From assembly GCF_907163125.1 (NCBI RefSeq), contig NZ_OU015319.1:1550001-1614000 (forward strand): a DNA stretch of 64,000 nt, given 5' to 3'. Each line of letters begins with the position of its first letter. Position 1 is the stretch's first letter. The position numbers and the translations under genes were made by a program. This stretch comes from Cloacibacterium caeni (GTDB lineage: Bacteria > Bacteroidota > Bacteroidia > Flavobacteriales > Weeksellaceae). Positions 31,019 through 40,212 of this stretch are shown piece after piece. The notes under the pieces were generated by a model. The model did no database searches and was not told the DNA's origin. It was given only the letters and a program-made list of their open reading frames with translations.

Positions 31019-32304
31019 CAGTACTTTTACTATACTTTAACTATACTACAACTATGCTATAACATAGCAGTTATGTTGGGATTCTTTGGTTAAGTGTAGG
31101 AGGATGCGTGATTTTTTATTGTATGTTCTTTTGACTTCGTCGAACCACTCCGTTAGGTTTGGCTTGAACCAAAAGAACCAAAAGTTCAAGTCTGGAAATC
31201 CTCAGCTAAAAATGTTTAGCCTTTTCTAAAAACTCAGAAACTCACTCGGCAGAATGCCGAGCTTAAACAGCAGACTTTTTTAACGAAAAAGCTAAACATT
31301 TTTTTAACGCTTGCGGTTTCCTAGGACATCAATCGCAAGTCAATTTCTAATGAACTGAAGAATTTCTGCCCTTTCAATCTCTTTAATATTTAATGAGTTG
31401 TGAAGTCGTGAGTTGTGAAGTCGTGAGTTATGAATTATGAATTATGAATTAGAAGGTGATGAAGGTCACGGATTAAAAACAGCTCTATTAGATTAATCGC
31501 TGTCTCCATATCAAATTGGGTTTCTTTATGTATGAAATTACTTTCTTCAATAAAAACACCCCGTCATTCCGATGCTCGGAATGCCACCCCTCTGTAAGAG
31601 GGGAACTGACTCTATGTATTTTGGCTTCGTGAACTTCGTTCGCAGACTTTTGGTCTTTGATTAGTCAACGGGATTCGTGAGGTTGTGAAGTTGTGAAATC
31701 GTAAAGTTGATGATTTGTAAAGTTGTTAAGTCGTAAAGTTGTTAAGTCGTAAAGTTGAAATATTTTGCTTTATGAAGAGATTCTTCACTGCGCTGTGCTT
31801 CGTTCAGAATGACAGGGTTCTGTTTTTTGCTCACGATTAGGAATCTAATTATTGGGGGGATTTTTTTTGAAACGCAAAGATTTTTATTATTGAATTACTT
31901 TTTAAGTGAGCTAAGTTGGCGAAATTCATTCGCTATGAAGCGATGTGGTGAAGGATGAAGGATGAGGGATGCGGGGTAAAGTCGATGAGTCGTGAAGGCG
32001 TAAGTTGTGAGTTATTAGTTATGAATTATGAGTTATGAGTTATGAGTGCGGGGTAAAGTTGTGAAGTTGAAATATTTTGCTTTATGAAGAGATTCTTCAC
32101 TATGCTACGCTTCGTTCAGAATGACAGGGTTCTGTTTTTTACTCACCATTAGGAATCTAATTAATGGGGGGATTTTTTTGAAACGCAAAGATTTTTTTTT
32201 CTTGAATTGCTTTTTTTTAAGTAAGCAAAGTGGGAATTCTCTAGTGAATTGTTGAAACTTAAGTTTTAAATAATTTTTATTTATTTGGATTTTGTGATAG
32301 AGTG
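31019..32304. repeat. 1.3-kb gene-free region of dispersed repeats
   Basis: No ORF of substance. Contents: 31163-31339, a structured element of nested inverted repeats; 31390-31450 and 32010-32045, GAgTTAT/GAaTTAT heptamer runs; 31441-31830, a long direct repeat shared with 35893-36272; and two copies (31780-31920, 32070-32210) of the TTCACT...CGTTCAGAATGACAGGGTT element that also forms the 36-38 kb array. AACGCAAAGATTTTT follows each copy. Nothing suggests a protein or known RNA. Confidence 0.75.
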
Positions 32305-33515
32305 TTACATGGGTTTTACCTTCTTTTTCCTACCCCACCAAACTAAAAATCCTGTGATGGGTAAACTTGCACAAATCAAACTGGATATAAATGCCAAGAT
32401 TTTTCCAAAAGTTCCCAAAATTGCCCCTACGTGAATGTCATAATTGGCCGCCACATATTTTTCTCCAAAATTTCTTTTTTCATAAGGACGGTTCATAAGA
32501 AGTTTCCCAGAATTTTCATCAAAAATCATTTCGCTGTAAATGTAGTATTTATCTTCTAAACCTCTTACATAAACGGTAAAATTTTCATGTTCATGATCGT
32601 CTAAATGCGGATGCCCTAAATCTATTGTATATGCTGAATAATTGGGATAATGCTGTTCTACCTGCAGTGCAATTTTATCTAAAGTCTGTGTACTTTTCAT
32701 TTCGATTGGGTCTTTCGTTTTTATATGTGAGAAATCAGGATATACCGTATTACCTCCAGAAAAAATAAAATAAAAAAATGCTTGTATAAAAAAGAACGAA
32801 TAAAAAGGCCTGTCATTGCCACAATAAGAGCAATAAAAGATGCATAAAAGCCTAAAATACTGTGCAAATCGTAATTCTTTCGTTTCCAATTTTTAATATT
32901 TTTCCACTGAAACCAAAAGCGTTGTTTTCTGGCGGCTTTATTTCTTGGCCACCACAAAATAATGCCCGAAATTAGCATAAAAACAAAAATAAGAACCGGA
33001 ATCCCAACCACATATTTCCCCCAATCTGATTTGAGTAAAAAACTCCAGTGAATGAATTTAACGATATTAAAAAATCCGTTTTTCTCGTCTTGAACGGAAA
33101 GAATCTTCCCTGTAAATGGATTAATATAAACAGTCTTATAAATTTGATATTCATCAAAATAATTCCAAGCATCAGGATTTCTTTCGTAATAGTAAAACTT
33201 GTAAGATTTGCTTTTATCAATGGGAATTTCTACCCAATGCAAGGGATATTTTTCAGGATTTTGTTCGTTTATTTTTTGTTCTAAAACCCGTAAAGGCAAA
33301 GTTGATTTTCCAGCAATATTTTGTTCTGAATGGTAGATAAAATCTTTTCTTAGAGCATATTGTATATCTTCTTTAAAAACATACAAAGCGCCAGTTATGC
33401 TTACGATAAATACAATAAGACCTGTGGAAAGTCCTAGCCATAGATGGAATTTACCCATCCATTTTTTGAAAAGAGATTTTTTATTTTTTAGGCGATGTTC
33501 GTGTCTATTATTCAT
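32305..33515 (-). pseudogene. PepSY-associated membrane protein, frameshifted
   Basis: Iron-uptake-associated PepSY_TM protein (possible siderophore/ferric reductase). The 5' part (33515 down to about 32807) gives the first membrane helix WLGLSTGLIVFIVSITGALYVF, HWSFLLKSDWGKYVVG, FMLISGIILWWP and DLHSILGFYASFIALIVAMTG. The frame is lost at a five-A run (32802-32806; five T on the coding strand); one more T restores GLFYSFFFIQAFFYF and the rest, to PITGFLVWWGRKKKVKPM. Both halves are otherwise intact, about 403 codons together. It follows the TonB siderophore receptor by 78 bp in the same direction, an operon. Lesion or sequencing error. Confidence 0.85.
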
Positions 33516-33593
33516 TGCTTTTTATTAAAATCAAAAGTTAGCAGAAGAAATCTGCCAACTTTTGTGACCATTAAAACGTGATTTGAAAAAAAC

Positions 33594-35729
33594 TTAAAAA
33601 TTAAATCCTAAAGCTAAAGAAAGCGTTCTTAACCTTTGTGGGGTAACTGTACTCCAACCCGAATAATATTTAGTATTTCCAATATTATCGAGCTTTAAGG
33701 AAACACTATATTTTTCTGGATGATAGCCAATCATGGCATTGGCAATCGTATAACTAGGCAACTCGAAAGTTCCGATTCCTGTTCTGTTAAGTGTTTTATG
33801 TTCTGAAGCGTGATTAAAACCGAACCCTGCAACAAAGTTTCTAAAATTACCCTGTTGAATTTTATAGTTTGCCCAAAAATTAATTAAAGTTTCTGGTCCA
33901 GCTTCTTCGGGACGTAAACCGTTGTAAGTGGAATCTCCGCTTACCTGTTCACTCCTATTTTTACTGAATCCTGCAATGATATTAAGCCCTTTTATTGGAT
34001 TCCCGACAGCACTTAATTCAAATCCTTTACTGAACACTTCACCCCCTTGTATGGAATTGTTCATATTATTAGGGTCTGCCATTATTTTGTTCGCTACTTT
34101 AATATCATAATAGCTTGCAGTTACAGAAAGTTTATTGTCAATAAGATTGGCTTTTGCCCCCACTTCCCATTGATTAGCTCTTTCAGGATCAAATATTTTT
34201 ATAGTAGGGTTATTTCCGTTAGCATCGGTTACTTTTTGTGGCGTTAAATACTGGAATCCATTCATATAATTTGCAAAAAGAGATAGTTTGTTGAGAATCG
34301 GTTGATATACCAAACCAAATTTTGGAGAAAAGGTGGTTTGGCCATTCACTTCTTCAGTGGACCATTGTGTAGGTTTGCCGCTGAAATTATCCACCCGTAG
34401 ACTTAACATTGCAGATAATTCTGGTAAGATATTTAATACATTTGAGAAATAGGCACTCTTAATATTCATTTCTGCAGTTGCAGGAACAACCTTTGCGTCT
34501 AAGAGTGCAGCATCTGCCCCTTGCGAAGTCAGCGTGGAAGAATCAGTTTGATTTTTTAAGGAAACCGTTCCAAATGCTCTCCATTCAGAATCATTGTTTA
34601 CCACCTTCGTGTTGAGATAATCCAAACCTACTACCAGACGATTTCTCATATTTCCAACATTGAAATCGCCAATAAAATTCTGTTGAATTCCGGTTGCCAA
34701 TGTTTCACTATTGGATTTGGAAATAAATCTTGTAAATTCATCTCCATTCGCACTATCCCACAAATATTGGTAATACCCCATAGCTTTGCTTGAACTGCTC
34801 GAAAATTGAGTCTGAGACGTCCATTTATTTGATAATTTGTATATCATTTGGGATTGCAAATTGAATGTTGGATTTTTGGTTGTAAGATTATTACTGGTGT
34901 AAGATTTTTTATAATTAGCTTCAAAAATATCTATGGAATTAAACGATAAAGGAGCATATCTGCTCAAAAAAATCATTGGTGCATTGGCTGTCTCATTGCT
35001 TTTAAATTCGGTATTCACCAAAAACGTCAATTTATCATTTGCTACATATTTTAAAGAGGGAGCTATAAAGAAAGATTTATAAAATCCAGTATCTTGAAAA
35101 GAATTTTCAGTATGATAGGCAGAATTTAAGCGAAGAAAAAGCCCATTTTTGACAGGAGTATTTACATCAATAGTTACTCTATTCAGGGCGTTAGTCCCTG
35201 TAACATAATTTATTTCGCCTCCCAATTTATCATAAGGTTTTTTGGTCTGTAAATTGACCAAACCACCATAGGAAACTAAATTTCCTCCGTACAAAGTACC
35301 CGAAGGACCTTTGATAACATCAATATTTTCGATATTAGCAGGGTCGAGACCACCATTGTTGAAGCTCGCCATACCATTTACCAATCTGGATTGAGTAGAA
35401 AAACCACGCATTGTGTAATATTCTGCGCCGTCTCCACCTCTGGAAGTACTTTCCCAAAGTCTTGTAATCCCTGTAGCATTGGTTAATACATTCTTAAAAT
35501 TGGTGGAAACTTGGTCTTTCAGTATTGCCTTTGGAATACTATTATAGACTTGAGGATTTTCAATATCCTTTAAATTGAGTTTAGAAACTGAAAAAGCATT
35601 TTCATTTTTATATTTCTTCGTGTGATTGATGATTACTTCAGTAATATTTTCCACTTTGGTAGTATCTACTTGTGCGTAGAACTGAGAAAATGAACTGAAG
35701 AGGACAATAGGTAAAGCGATTTTTCTCAT
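33594..35729 (-). CDS. TonB-dependent siderophore receptor (FhuA/FpvA-like)
   Basis: Outer-membrane ferric-siderophore transporter of 711 residues. Signal peptide MRKIALPIVLFSSFSQFYAQ; plug domain about residues 65-185 with VLTNATGITRLWESTSRGG, EYYTMRGFSTQSRLVNG and IDVIKGPSGTLYGG; barrel to the C-terminal TLSLALGFNF. The line NPTIKIFDPERANQWEVGAK and ANAMIGYHPEKYSVSLKLDNIGNTKYY are typical of the siderophore clade. Two Fur-like palindromes flank its -7 element, and a PepSY protein follows, so iron-regulated siderophore uptake is the likely job. Substrate unknown. Confidence 0.93.
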   Translation of the reverse strand: MRKIALPIVLFSSFSQFYAQVDTTKVENITEVIINHTKKYKNENAFSVSKLNLKDIENPQVYNSIPKAILKDQVSTNFKNVLTNATGITRLWESTSRGGDGAEYYTMRGFSTQSRLVNGMASFNNGGLDPANIENIDVIKGPSGTLYGGNLVSYGGLVNLQTKKPYDKLGGEINYVTGTNALNRVTIDVNTPVKNGLFLRLNSAYHTENSFQDTGFYKSFFIAPSLKYVANDKLTFLVNTEFKSNETANAPMIFLSRYAPLSFNSIDIFEANYKKSYTSNNLTTKNPTFNLQSQMIYKLSNKWTSQTQFSSSSSKAMGYYQYLWDSANGDEFTRFISKSNSETLATGIQQNFIGDFNVGNMRNRLVVGLDYLNTKVVNNDSEWRAFGTVSLKNQTDSSTLTSQGADAALLDAKVVPATAEMNIKSAYFSNVLNILPELSAMLSLRVDNFSGKPTQWSTEEVNGQTTFSPKFGLVYQPILNKLSLFANYMNGFQYLTPQKVTDANGNNPTIKIFDPERANQWEVGAKANLIDNKLSVTASYYDIKVANKIMADPNNMNNSIQGGEVFSKGFELSAVGNPIKGLNIIAGFSKNRSEQVSGDSTYNGLRPEEAGPETLINFWANYKIQQGNFRNFVAGFGFNHASEHKTLNRTGIGTFELPSYTIANAMIGYHPEKYSVSLKLDNIGNTKYYSGWSTVTPQRLRTLSLALGFNF

Positions 35730-35731
35730 AT

Positions 35732-35754
35732 TTATTTAGAACGATTTTAAATAA
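35732..35754. promoter_or_regulatory. Fur-like box 1 (proximal)
   Basis: 23-bp imperfect palindrome with arms TTATTTAGAAC and TTTTAAATAA around a central base, within the untranslated leader just upstream of the receptor start codon. It resembles the ATTTAGAAT-N-ATTCTAAAT type of iron box known for Bacteroidota Fur. Confidence 0.5.
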
Positions 35755-35759
35755 CAATG

Positions 35760-35767
35760 CAAATTTA
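35760..35767 (-). promoter_or_regulatory. -7 promoter element of the siderophore receptor
   Basis: TAAATTTG on the minus strand, exact TAnnTTTG, lying between the two Fur-like boxes, so repressor binding at either would block transcription. Confidence 0.6.
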
Positions 35768-35771
35768 TATA

Positions 35772-35794
35772 TTATTTATAATTATTCTAAATAA
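35772..35794. promoter_or_regulatory. Fur-like box 2 (distal)
   Basis: 23-bp near-perfect palindrome: arms TTATTTATAAT and ATTCTAAATAA differ from perfect symmetry at one position. Located over the -33 region of the receptor promoter. Confidence 0.6.
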
Positions 35795-35834
35795 ATATAA
35801 TGACATATATCATGAATTTTAAAATGATGAGGAT

Positions 35835-35900
35835 GTGAAGTCGTGAATTATGAGTTATGAGTTATGAATTATGAGGTATGAGGTATGAGGTATGAGTTAT
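35835..35900. repeat. heptanucleotide array (GARKTAT)n
   Basis: Successive heptamers GAATTAT, GAGTTAT, GAATTAT, GAGGTAT (x3), GAGTTAT (x2). Variation is confined to two positions of the 7-mer, so the array is old or homogenised in blocks. Confidence 0.8.
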
Positions 35901-36272
35901 GAGTTAGAAGGTGATAAAGGTTACGGATTAAAAAAAAGCTCTATTAGATTAATCTCTGTCTCCATATCAAATTGGGGTTCTTTATATTGAAATTACTTTC
36001 TTCAATAAAAACACCCCGTCATTCCGATGCTCTGAATGCCACCCCTCTGTAAGAGGGGAACTGACTCTATGTATTTTGGATTCGTGAACTTCGTTCGCAG
36101 ACTTTTGGTCTTTGATTAGTCAACGGGATTCGTGAGGTTGTGAAGTTGTGAAATCGTAAAGTTGATGATTTGTAAAGTTGTTAAGTCGTAAAGTTGTTAA
36201 GTTGTGAAGTTGAAATATTTTGCTTTATGAAGAGATTCTTCACTATGCTACGCTTCGTTCAGAATGACAGGG
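35893..36272. repeat. long dispersed direct repeat (second copy of 31441-31830)
   Basis: Nearly base-for-base the same as 31441-31830 at an offset of about 4,455 bp, with only scattered differences (for example TTGGATTCG here, TTGGCTTCG there). It includes CGTCATTCCGATGCT, a CCCCTCTGTAAGAGGGG hairpin and the GTTGTGAAGTTGTGAAATCG words. The two copies bracket the receptor/PepSY locus. Confidence 0.85.
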
Positions 36273-38110
36273 TTATATATTTTAATCATGATTAGGAATC
36301 GAAATTATTTTTGAAACGCAAAGATTTTTTTTCTTGAATTGCTTTTTTAAGTGAGCTAAGTTGGCGAAATTCATTCGCTTTGAAGCGATGTGGTGAAGGA
36401 TGAAGGATGAAGGATGAAGGATGAGGGATGCGGGGTGAGGAGTGCGGGGTGCAAGTATTCTATCACAAAGTTCTCGGAGATGTGGTGAAATGATAGCGTT
36501 TTTGAGGGCTCTGAGGAACATCGGAGATGTTCTGGGAAGGTCACGGATATTCGGTTGGCAGGTGTAGAAAAACTTTTTCCTTGATGAAAAGATTCTTCAC
36601 TATGCTACGCTTCGTTCAGAATGACACGTTATGTTTTTTACTCACGATTAGGAATCTAATTATTGGGGGATTTTTTTTGAAACGCAAAGATTTTTTTTCT
36701 TGAATTGCTTTTTTAAGTAAGCTAAGTTGGCGAAATTCATTCGCTTTGAAGCGATGTGGTGAAGGATGAAGGATGCGAGGTGCGAGTATTTCAATCACGA
36801 AGTTCACGGAGATGTGGTGAAATGATTGCGTTTTTGAGAGCTCTGAGGAACATCGGAAATGTTCTGGGAAGGTCACGGATATTCGGTTGGCAGGTGTAGA
36901 AAAACTTTTTCCTTGATGAAAAGATTCTTCACTATGCTACGCTTCGTTCAGAATGACAGGGTTATATATTTTAATCATGATTAGGAATCGAAATTATTTT
37001 TGAAACGCAAAGATTTTTTTTCTTGAATTGCTTTTTTAAGTGAGCTAAGTTGGCGAAATTCATTCGCTTTGAAGCGATGTGGTGAAGGATGAAGGATGAA
37101 GGATGAAGGATGAGGGATGCGGGGTGAGGAGTGCGGGGTGCAAGTATTCTATCACAAAGTTCTCGGAGATGTGGTGAAATGATAGCGTTTTTGAGGGCTC
37201 TGAGGAACATCGGAGATGTTCTGGGAAGGTCACGGATATTCGGTTGGCAGGTGTAGAAAAACTTTTTCCTTGATGAAAAGATTCTTCACTATGCTACGCT
37301 TCGTTCAGAATGACACGTTATGTTTTTTACTCACGATTAGGAATCTAATTATTGGGGGATTTTTTTTGAAACGCAAAGATTTTTTTTCTTGAATTGCTTT
37401 TTTAAGTAAGCTAAGTTGGCGAAATTCATTCGCTTTGAAGCGATGTGGTGAAGGATGAAGGATGCGAGGTGCGAGTATTTCAATCACGAAGTTCACGGAG
37501 ATGTGGTGAAATGATTGCGTTTTTGAGAGCTCTGAGGAACATCGGAAATGTTCTGGGAAGGTCACGGATATTCGGTTGGCAGGTGTAGAAAAACTTTTTC
37601 CTTGATGAAAAGATTCTTCACTATGCTACGCTTCGTTCAGAATGACACGTTATGTTTTTTACTCACGATTAGGAATCTAATTATTGGGGGATTTTTTTTG
37701 AAACGCAAAGATTTTTTTTCTTGAATTGCTTTTTTAAGTAAGCTAAGTTGGCGAAATTCATTCGCTTTGAAGCGATGTGGTGAAGGATGAAGGATGCGAG
37801 GTGCGAGTATTTCAATCACGAAGTTCACGGAGATGTGGTGAAATGATTGCGTTTTTGAGAGCTCTGAGGAACATCGGAAATGTTCTGGGAAGGTCACGGA
37901 TATTCGGTTGGCAGGTGTAGAAAAACTTTTTCCTTGATGAAAAGATTCTTCACTACGCTGTGCTTAGTTCAGAATGACAGGGTTCTGTTTTTTGCTCACG
38001 ATTAGGAATCTATATTATTGGGGGGATTTTTTTGAATCGCAAAGATTTTTTTTCTTGAATTGCTTTTTTAAGTGAGCTAAGTGAGAATTCGCTAGCGAAT
38101 TGAGAAAGCT
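36241..38110. repeat. tandem array of 332/357-bp units (A-B-A-B-B plus a partial)
   Basis: The anchor CACTATGCTACGCTTCGTTC recurs at 36241, 36598, 36930, 37287 and 37619, with a diverged copy at 37951. Spacings are 357, 332, 357, 332, 332. A units carry extra GATGAAG heptamers and GGGTTATATATTTT; B units carry CACGTTATGTTTTTTAC. A1B1 and A2B2 look identical over 689 bp, so the last duplication is recent. Each unit holds the hairpin TTCGCTTTGAAGCGA and the imperfect palindrome GAACATCGGAGATGTTC. The 79- and 86-codon minus-strand ORFs inside are by-products of the repeat. Confidence 0.88.
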
Positions 38111-38618
38111 ATGTTTTAAATATTTTATTATATTTAAGTAATAACAAAGTAATAGTCACGGATTACAAATCCGCGACATCGGTGCTAAGTTGGCGAAATT
38201 CATTCGCTATGAAACTTTATGGAAATTGTTATTTAAACAGTTTTTTTATCAAAAAGTTCACGGAGATGTGTTGAAAGGATGGTGTTTTTTTGGCTCTGAG
38301 GAACATTGGAGCTCAAAGTCTGGAGAGTTTGCGCAGCAATGTTTGTTTTTTAGTCAAGATTTAAAATGCTAAAATTGAGAGTGCTTACAATGATACCCTT
38401 CATTTTGTGCACTATTGTAATTTTAACAAAATTATTAAATATCAACCAAAAATCATACTCCTTTTTAAGAGATAATTATGGGAATAGGACTATCATTTAT
38501 CAATCCCAAATAGTATGAAAATTAGAATTTTCATATTGCCATAAATATTTTCAAAAATCTTATGATGGTAAAGTAAAAGATAAACATCTGTTGAATCATT
38601 TATGAATCATTTATAAAG
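38111..38618. other. gene-free gap with isolated palindromes
   Basis: Next to the array end is AATTCGCTAGCGAATT (38086-38101). Then CGGATTACAAATCCG at about 38158-38172, a word I know as a common Bacteroidota extragenic repeat. At 38514-38535 is a perfect palindrome with 10-bp arms (TATGAAAATT/AATTTTCATA) around AG. No gene recognised; the 60-codon ORF at 38190 reads through repeat sequence and is not credible. Confidence 0.6.
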
Positions 38619-38640
38619 AAAGAGACTGATCAGTCTCTTT
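38619..38640 (-). terminator. intrinsic terminator of the DJ-1/PfpI gene
   Basis: Perfect 22-nt palindrome with AAAGAGACTGA arms and T-rich flanks, 11 bp past the stop codon. Confidence 0.8.
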
Positions 38641-38651
38641 TCTATTATCAA

Positions 38652-39446
38652 TTATTGAAGTTTTTTAAGTTCTTCTAAAACAGCTTCGCCAACTGCATGA
38701 GCAGATTGAGGATTTTGACCTGTTACTACTCTTTCGTCTACTGCAACGTGTGTTTGCCATAAACCTGATTTTTCGAACTTGGCTCCACGTTCTATTAATT
38801 TAGATTCTAATCTAAATGGAACCACATCATCTAATTTCACAGCAGCTTCTTCTTCGTTGGTGAAAGCATTGATTTTTTTGCCATCTACCAAATATTTTCC
38901 ATTGCTGAGTTTAATGTTCACCAATCCAGCAGGACCGTGACAAACCGCACTTACTACTCCATTTTTTTCGTAGATTTTTTGAGCGATTAGTGCCAGTTCT
39001 TCATTATCTGCAAAATCCCACATCGTACCGTGACCTCCTGCATAAAGAATCGCCACATATTCATCTGGATTTACTTCTGAAGGTTTCATGGTGTTCTGAA
39101 TTTTATTTTGGTAATATTCATCTGCCAAAAATCTTTCATTAACCTTATCATCTGGAGTATTTCCATAATACGGCGGATTTCCTCCTTTTGGACTCACGAA
39201 ATCTATTTCGTAACCAGCATCTGCCAATACAGCCCAAGGATGCGTAACTTCACCTAAATAATAACCGGTAGCTTCACCAGTGTTTCCTAATTCGCCGTGG
39301 CTCGTTACCACGAATAATACTTTTTTGCTCATTTTGTTAGATTTAATTGTTTGTGCATTTACCATGTTCATTCCTAAAAAAAGAATACAACTCGTTAAGA
39401 AAATTATCTTTGATATAAACTTGTTCTGACTATATTTCCTATTCAT
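38652..39446 (-). CDS. DJ-1/PfpI (ThiJ) family protein, Hsp31-like, with signal peptide
   Basis: Class I amidotransferase-like fold. The nucleophile elbow VSAVCHGPAGLV carries the conserved Cys; Glu of the active site lies in TSHGELGNTGEATGYYLGE and YVAILYAGGHGTMWDF is the oxyanion region; the arrangement fits the Hsp31-like/glyoxalase III branch. Residues 1-32 form a signal peptide (FISKIIFLTSCILFLGMNMVNAQ), unusual for this mostly cytosolic group. An internal start at MSKKVLFVVT (Met 39) would make a cytosolic 226-residue form. A Crp-family regulator gene lies just upstream on the same strand. Confidence 0.85.
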   Translation of the reverse strand: MNRKYSQNKFISKIIFLTSCILFLGMNMVNAQTIKSNKMSKKVLFVVTSHGELGNTGEATGYYLGEVTHPWAVLADAGYEIDFVSPKGGNPPYYGNTPDDKVNERFLADEYYQNKIQNTMKPSEVNPDEYVAILYAGGHGTMWDFADNEELALIAQKIYEKNGVVSAVCHGPAGLVNIKLSNGKYLVDGKKINAFTNEEEAAVKLDDVVPFRLESKLIERGAKFEKSGLWQTHVAVDERVVTGQNPQSAHAVGEAVLEELKKLQ

Positions 39447-39535
39447 TTTTTTAATGATTTAACACTGCAAAGGTAAATCCAACTTCCCACAAACAACAGG
39501 ACGTACATCACAACTTTTTTGTGACCTACATCACA

Positions 39536-40099
39536 TTACACCGAAAGCCGACTCAAGGTTTCTCTGGAAACTCCTAAATACGAAGCGATTAACGTTTTGG
39601 GCAATCGTTGCAAAAGTGTAGGATATTGAGAAATAAATTGTTCATAGCGTTCTTTGGCATTGCTATTCAGCAAAGACAAAATTCTTCGTTGGAGCGCTAC
39701 ATAACCATTATTCGACTTTTTTCTGAAAAAATGCTCCATTTTATGCATGTCTGCACAGAGTTTCTCTCGATTATAAAGAGACAACGTAAGCACTTCTGTA
39801 GGTTCTAAAGCATCAATGGTAAAAGTCGCTTCCGTTTGATTAAAATAGGCTTGATAATCGGTAATCCACCAATCTTCCATTGCAAATTGCATAATATGTT
39901 CTTTGCCTTCTTGATTCAGGTAAGAAGCTTTTAACAAACCATTCATCACAAAATAATCATTTTGTACCGCATCTCCATCTTGAATTAAAATCTGATGCTT
40001 TTTTAATTTTTTCAAGGTAAAATGAGACAGAATATACTCGAACTCTTGGTCTGTTAATGGTGTAATATTCTCAATTTGACGTCTTAAAATCTCACTCAT
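39536..40099 (-). CDS. Crp/Fnr-family transcriptional regulator
   Basis: A cyclic-nucleotide-binding-like jelly roll spans residues about 15-125 (HQILIQDGDAVQNDYFVMNGLLKASYLNQEGKEH is its core) and a shortened C-terminal winged helix ends with TLIASYLGVSRETLSRL, the recognition helix. The residues that bind cAMP in CRP are not preserved, so the ligand is unknown. 187 residues is usual for flavobacterial members. Located 89 bp upstream of the DJ-1 gene on the same strand, so it may control it. Confidence 0.9.
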   Translation of the reverse strand: MSEILRRQIENITPLTDQEFEYILSHFTLKKLKKHQILIQDGDAVQNDYFVMNGLLKASYLNQEGKEHIMQFAMEDWWITDYQAYFNQTEATFTIDALEPTEVLTLSLYNREKLCADMHKMEHFFRKKSNNGYVALQRRILSLLNSNAKERYEQFISQYPTLLQRLPKTLIASYLGVSRETLSRLSV

Positions 40100-40165
40100 A
40101 TTTTTATCATTCTAAATTGCAAACAAAAGAATTGTTCTCTCCAAATGTAGAATATTGAAAGCAAA

Positions 40166-40190
40166 AAATCCATCAAAAGCGATGGATTTT
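40166..40190 (-). terminator. intrinsic terminator of the SDR gene
   Basis: AAAATCCATC/GATGGATTTT hairpin, T-run on both strands, 23 bp past the SDR stop. Confidence 0.8.
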
Positions 40191-40212
40191 TTAAATATTG
40201 TAGATGCAATTC

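Noticed and set aside
36282-37897. Five minus-strand ORFs of 79 and 86 codons in the tandem array
   Set aside because: They arise because the repeat unit happens to be open in one frame; no start context, no domain, and they duplicate exactly with the array. Low-complexity composition (HPASLILHPSSFILHH) reflects the heptamers.
36241-38110. CRISPR array
   Set aside because: Units are 332/357 bp and directly adjacent with no unique spacers and no cas genes nearby.
38190-38372. 60-codon plus-strand ORF after the array
   Set aside because: It runs through fragments of the repeat unit (GTTCACGGAGATGTG, GGCTCTGAGGAACATTGG) and matches no family.
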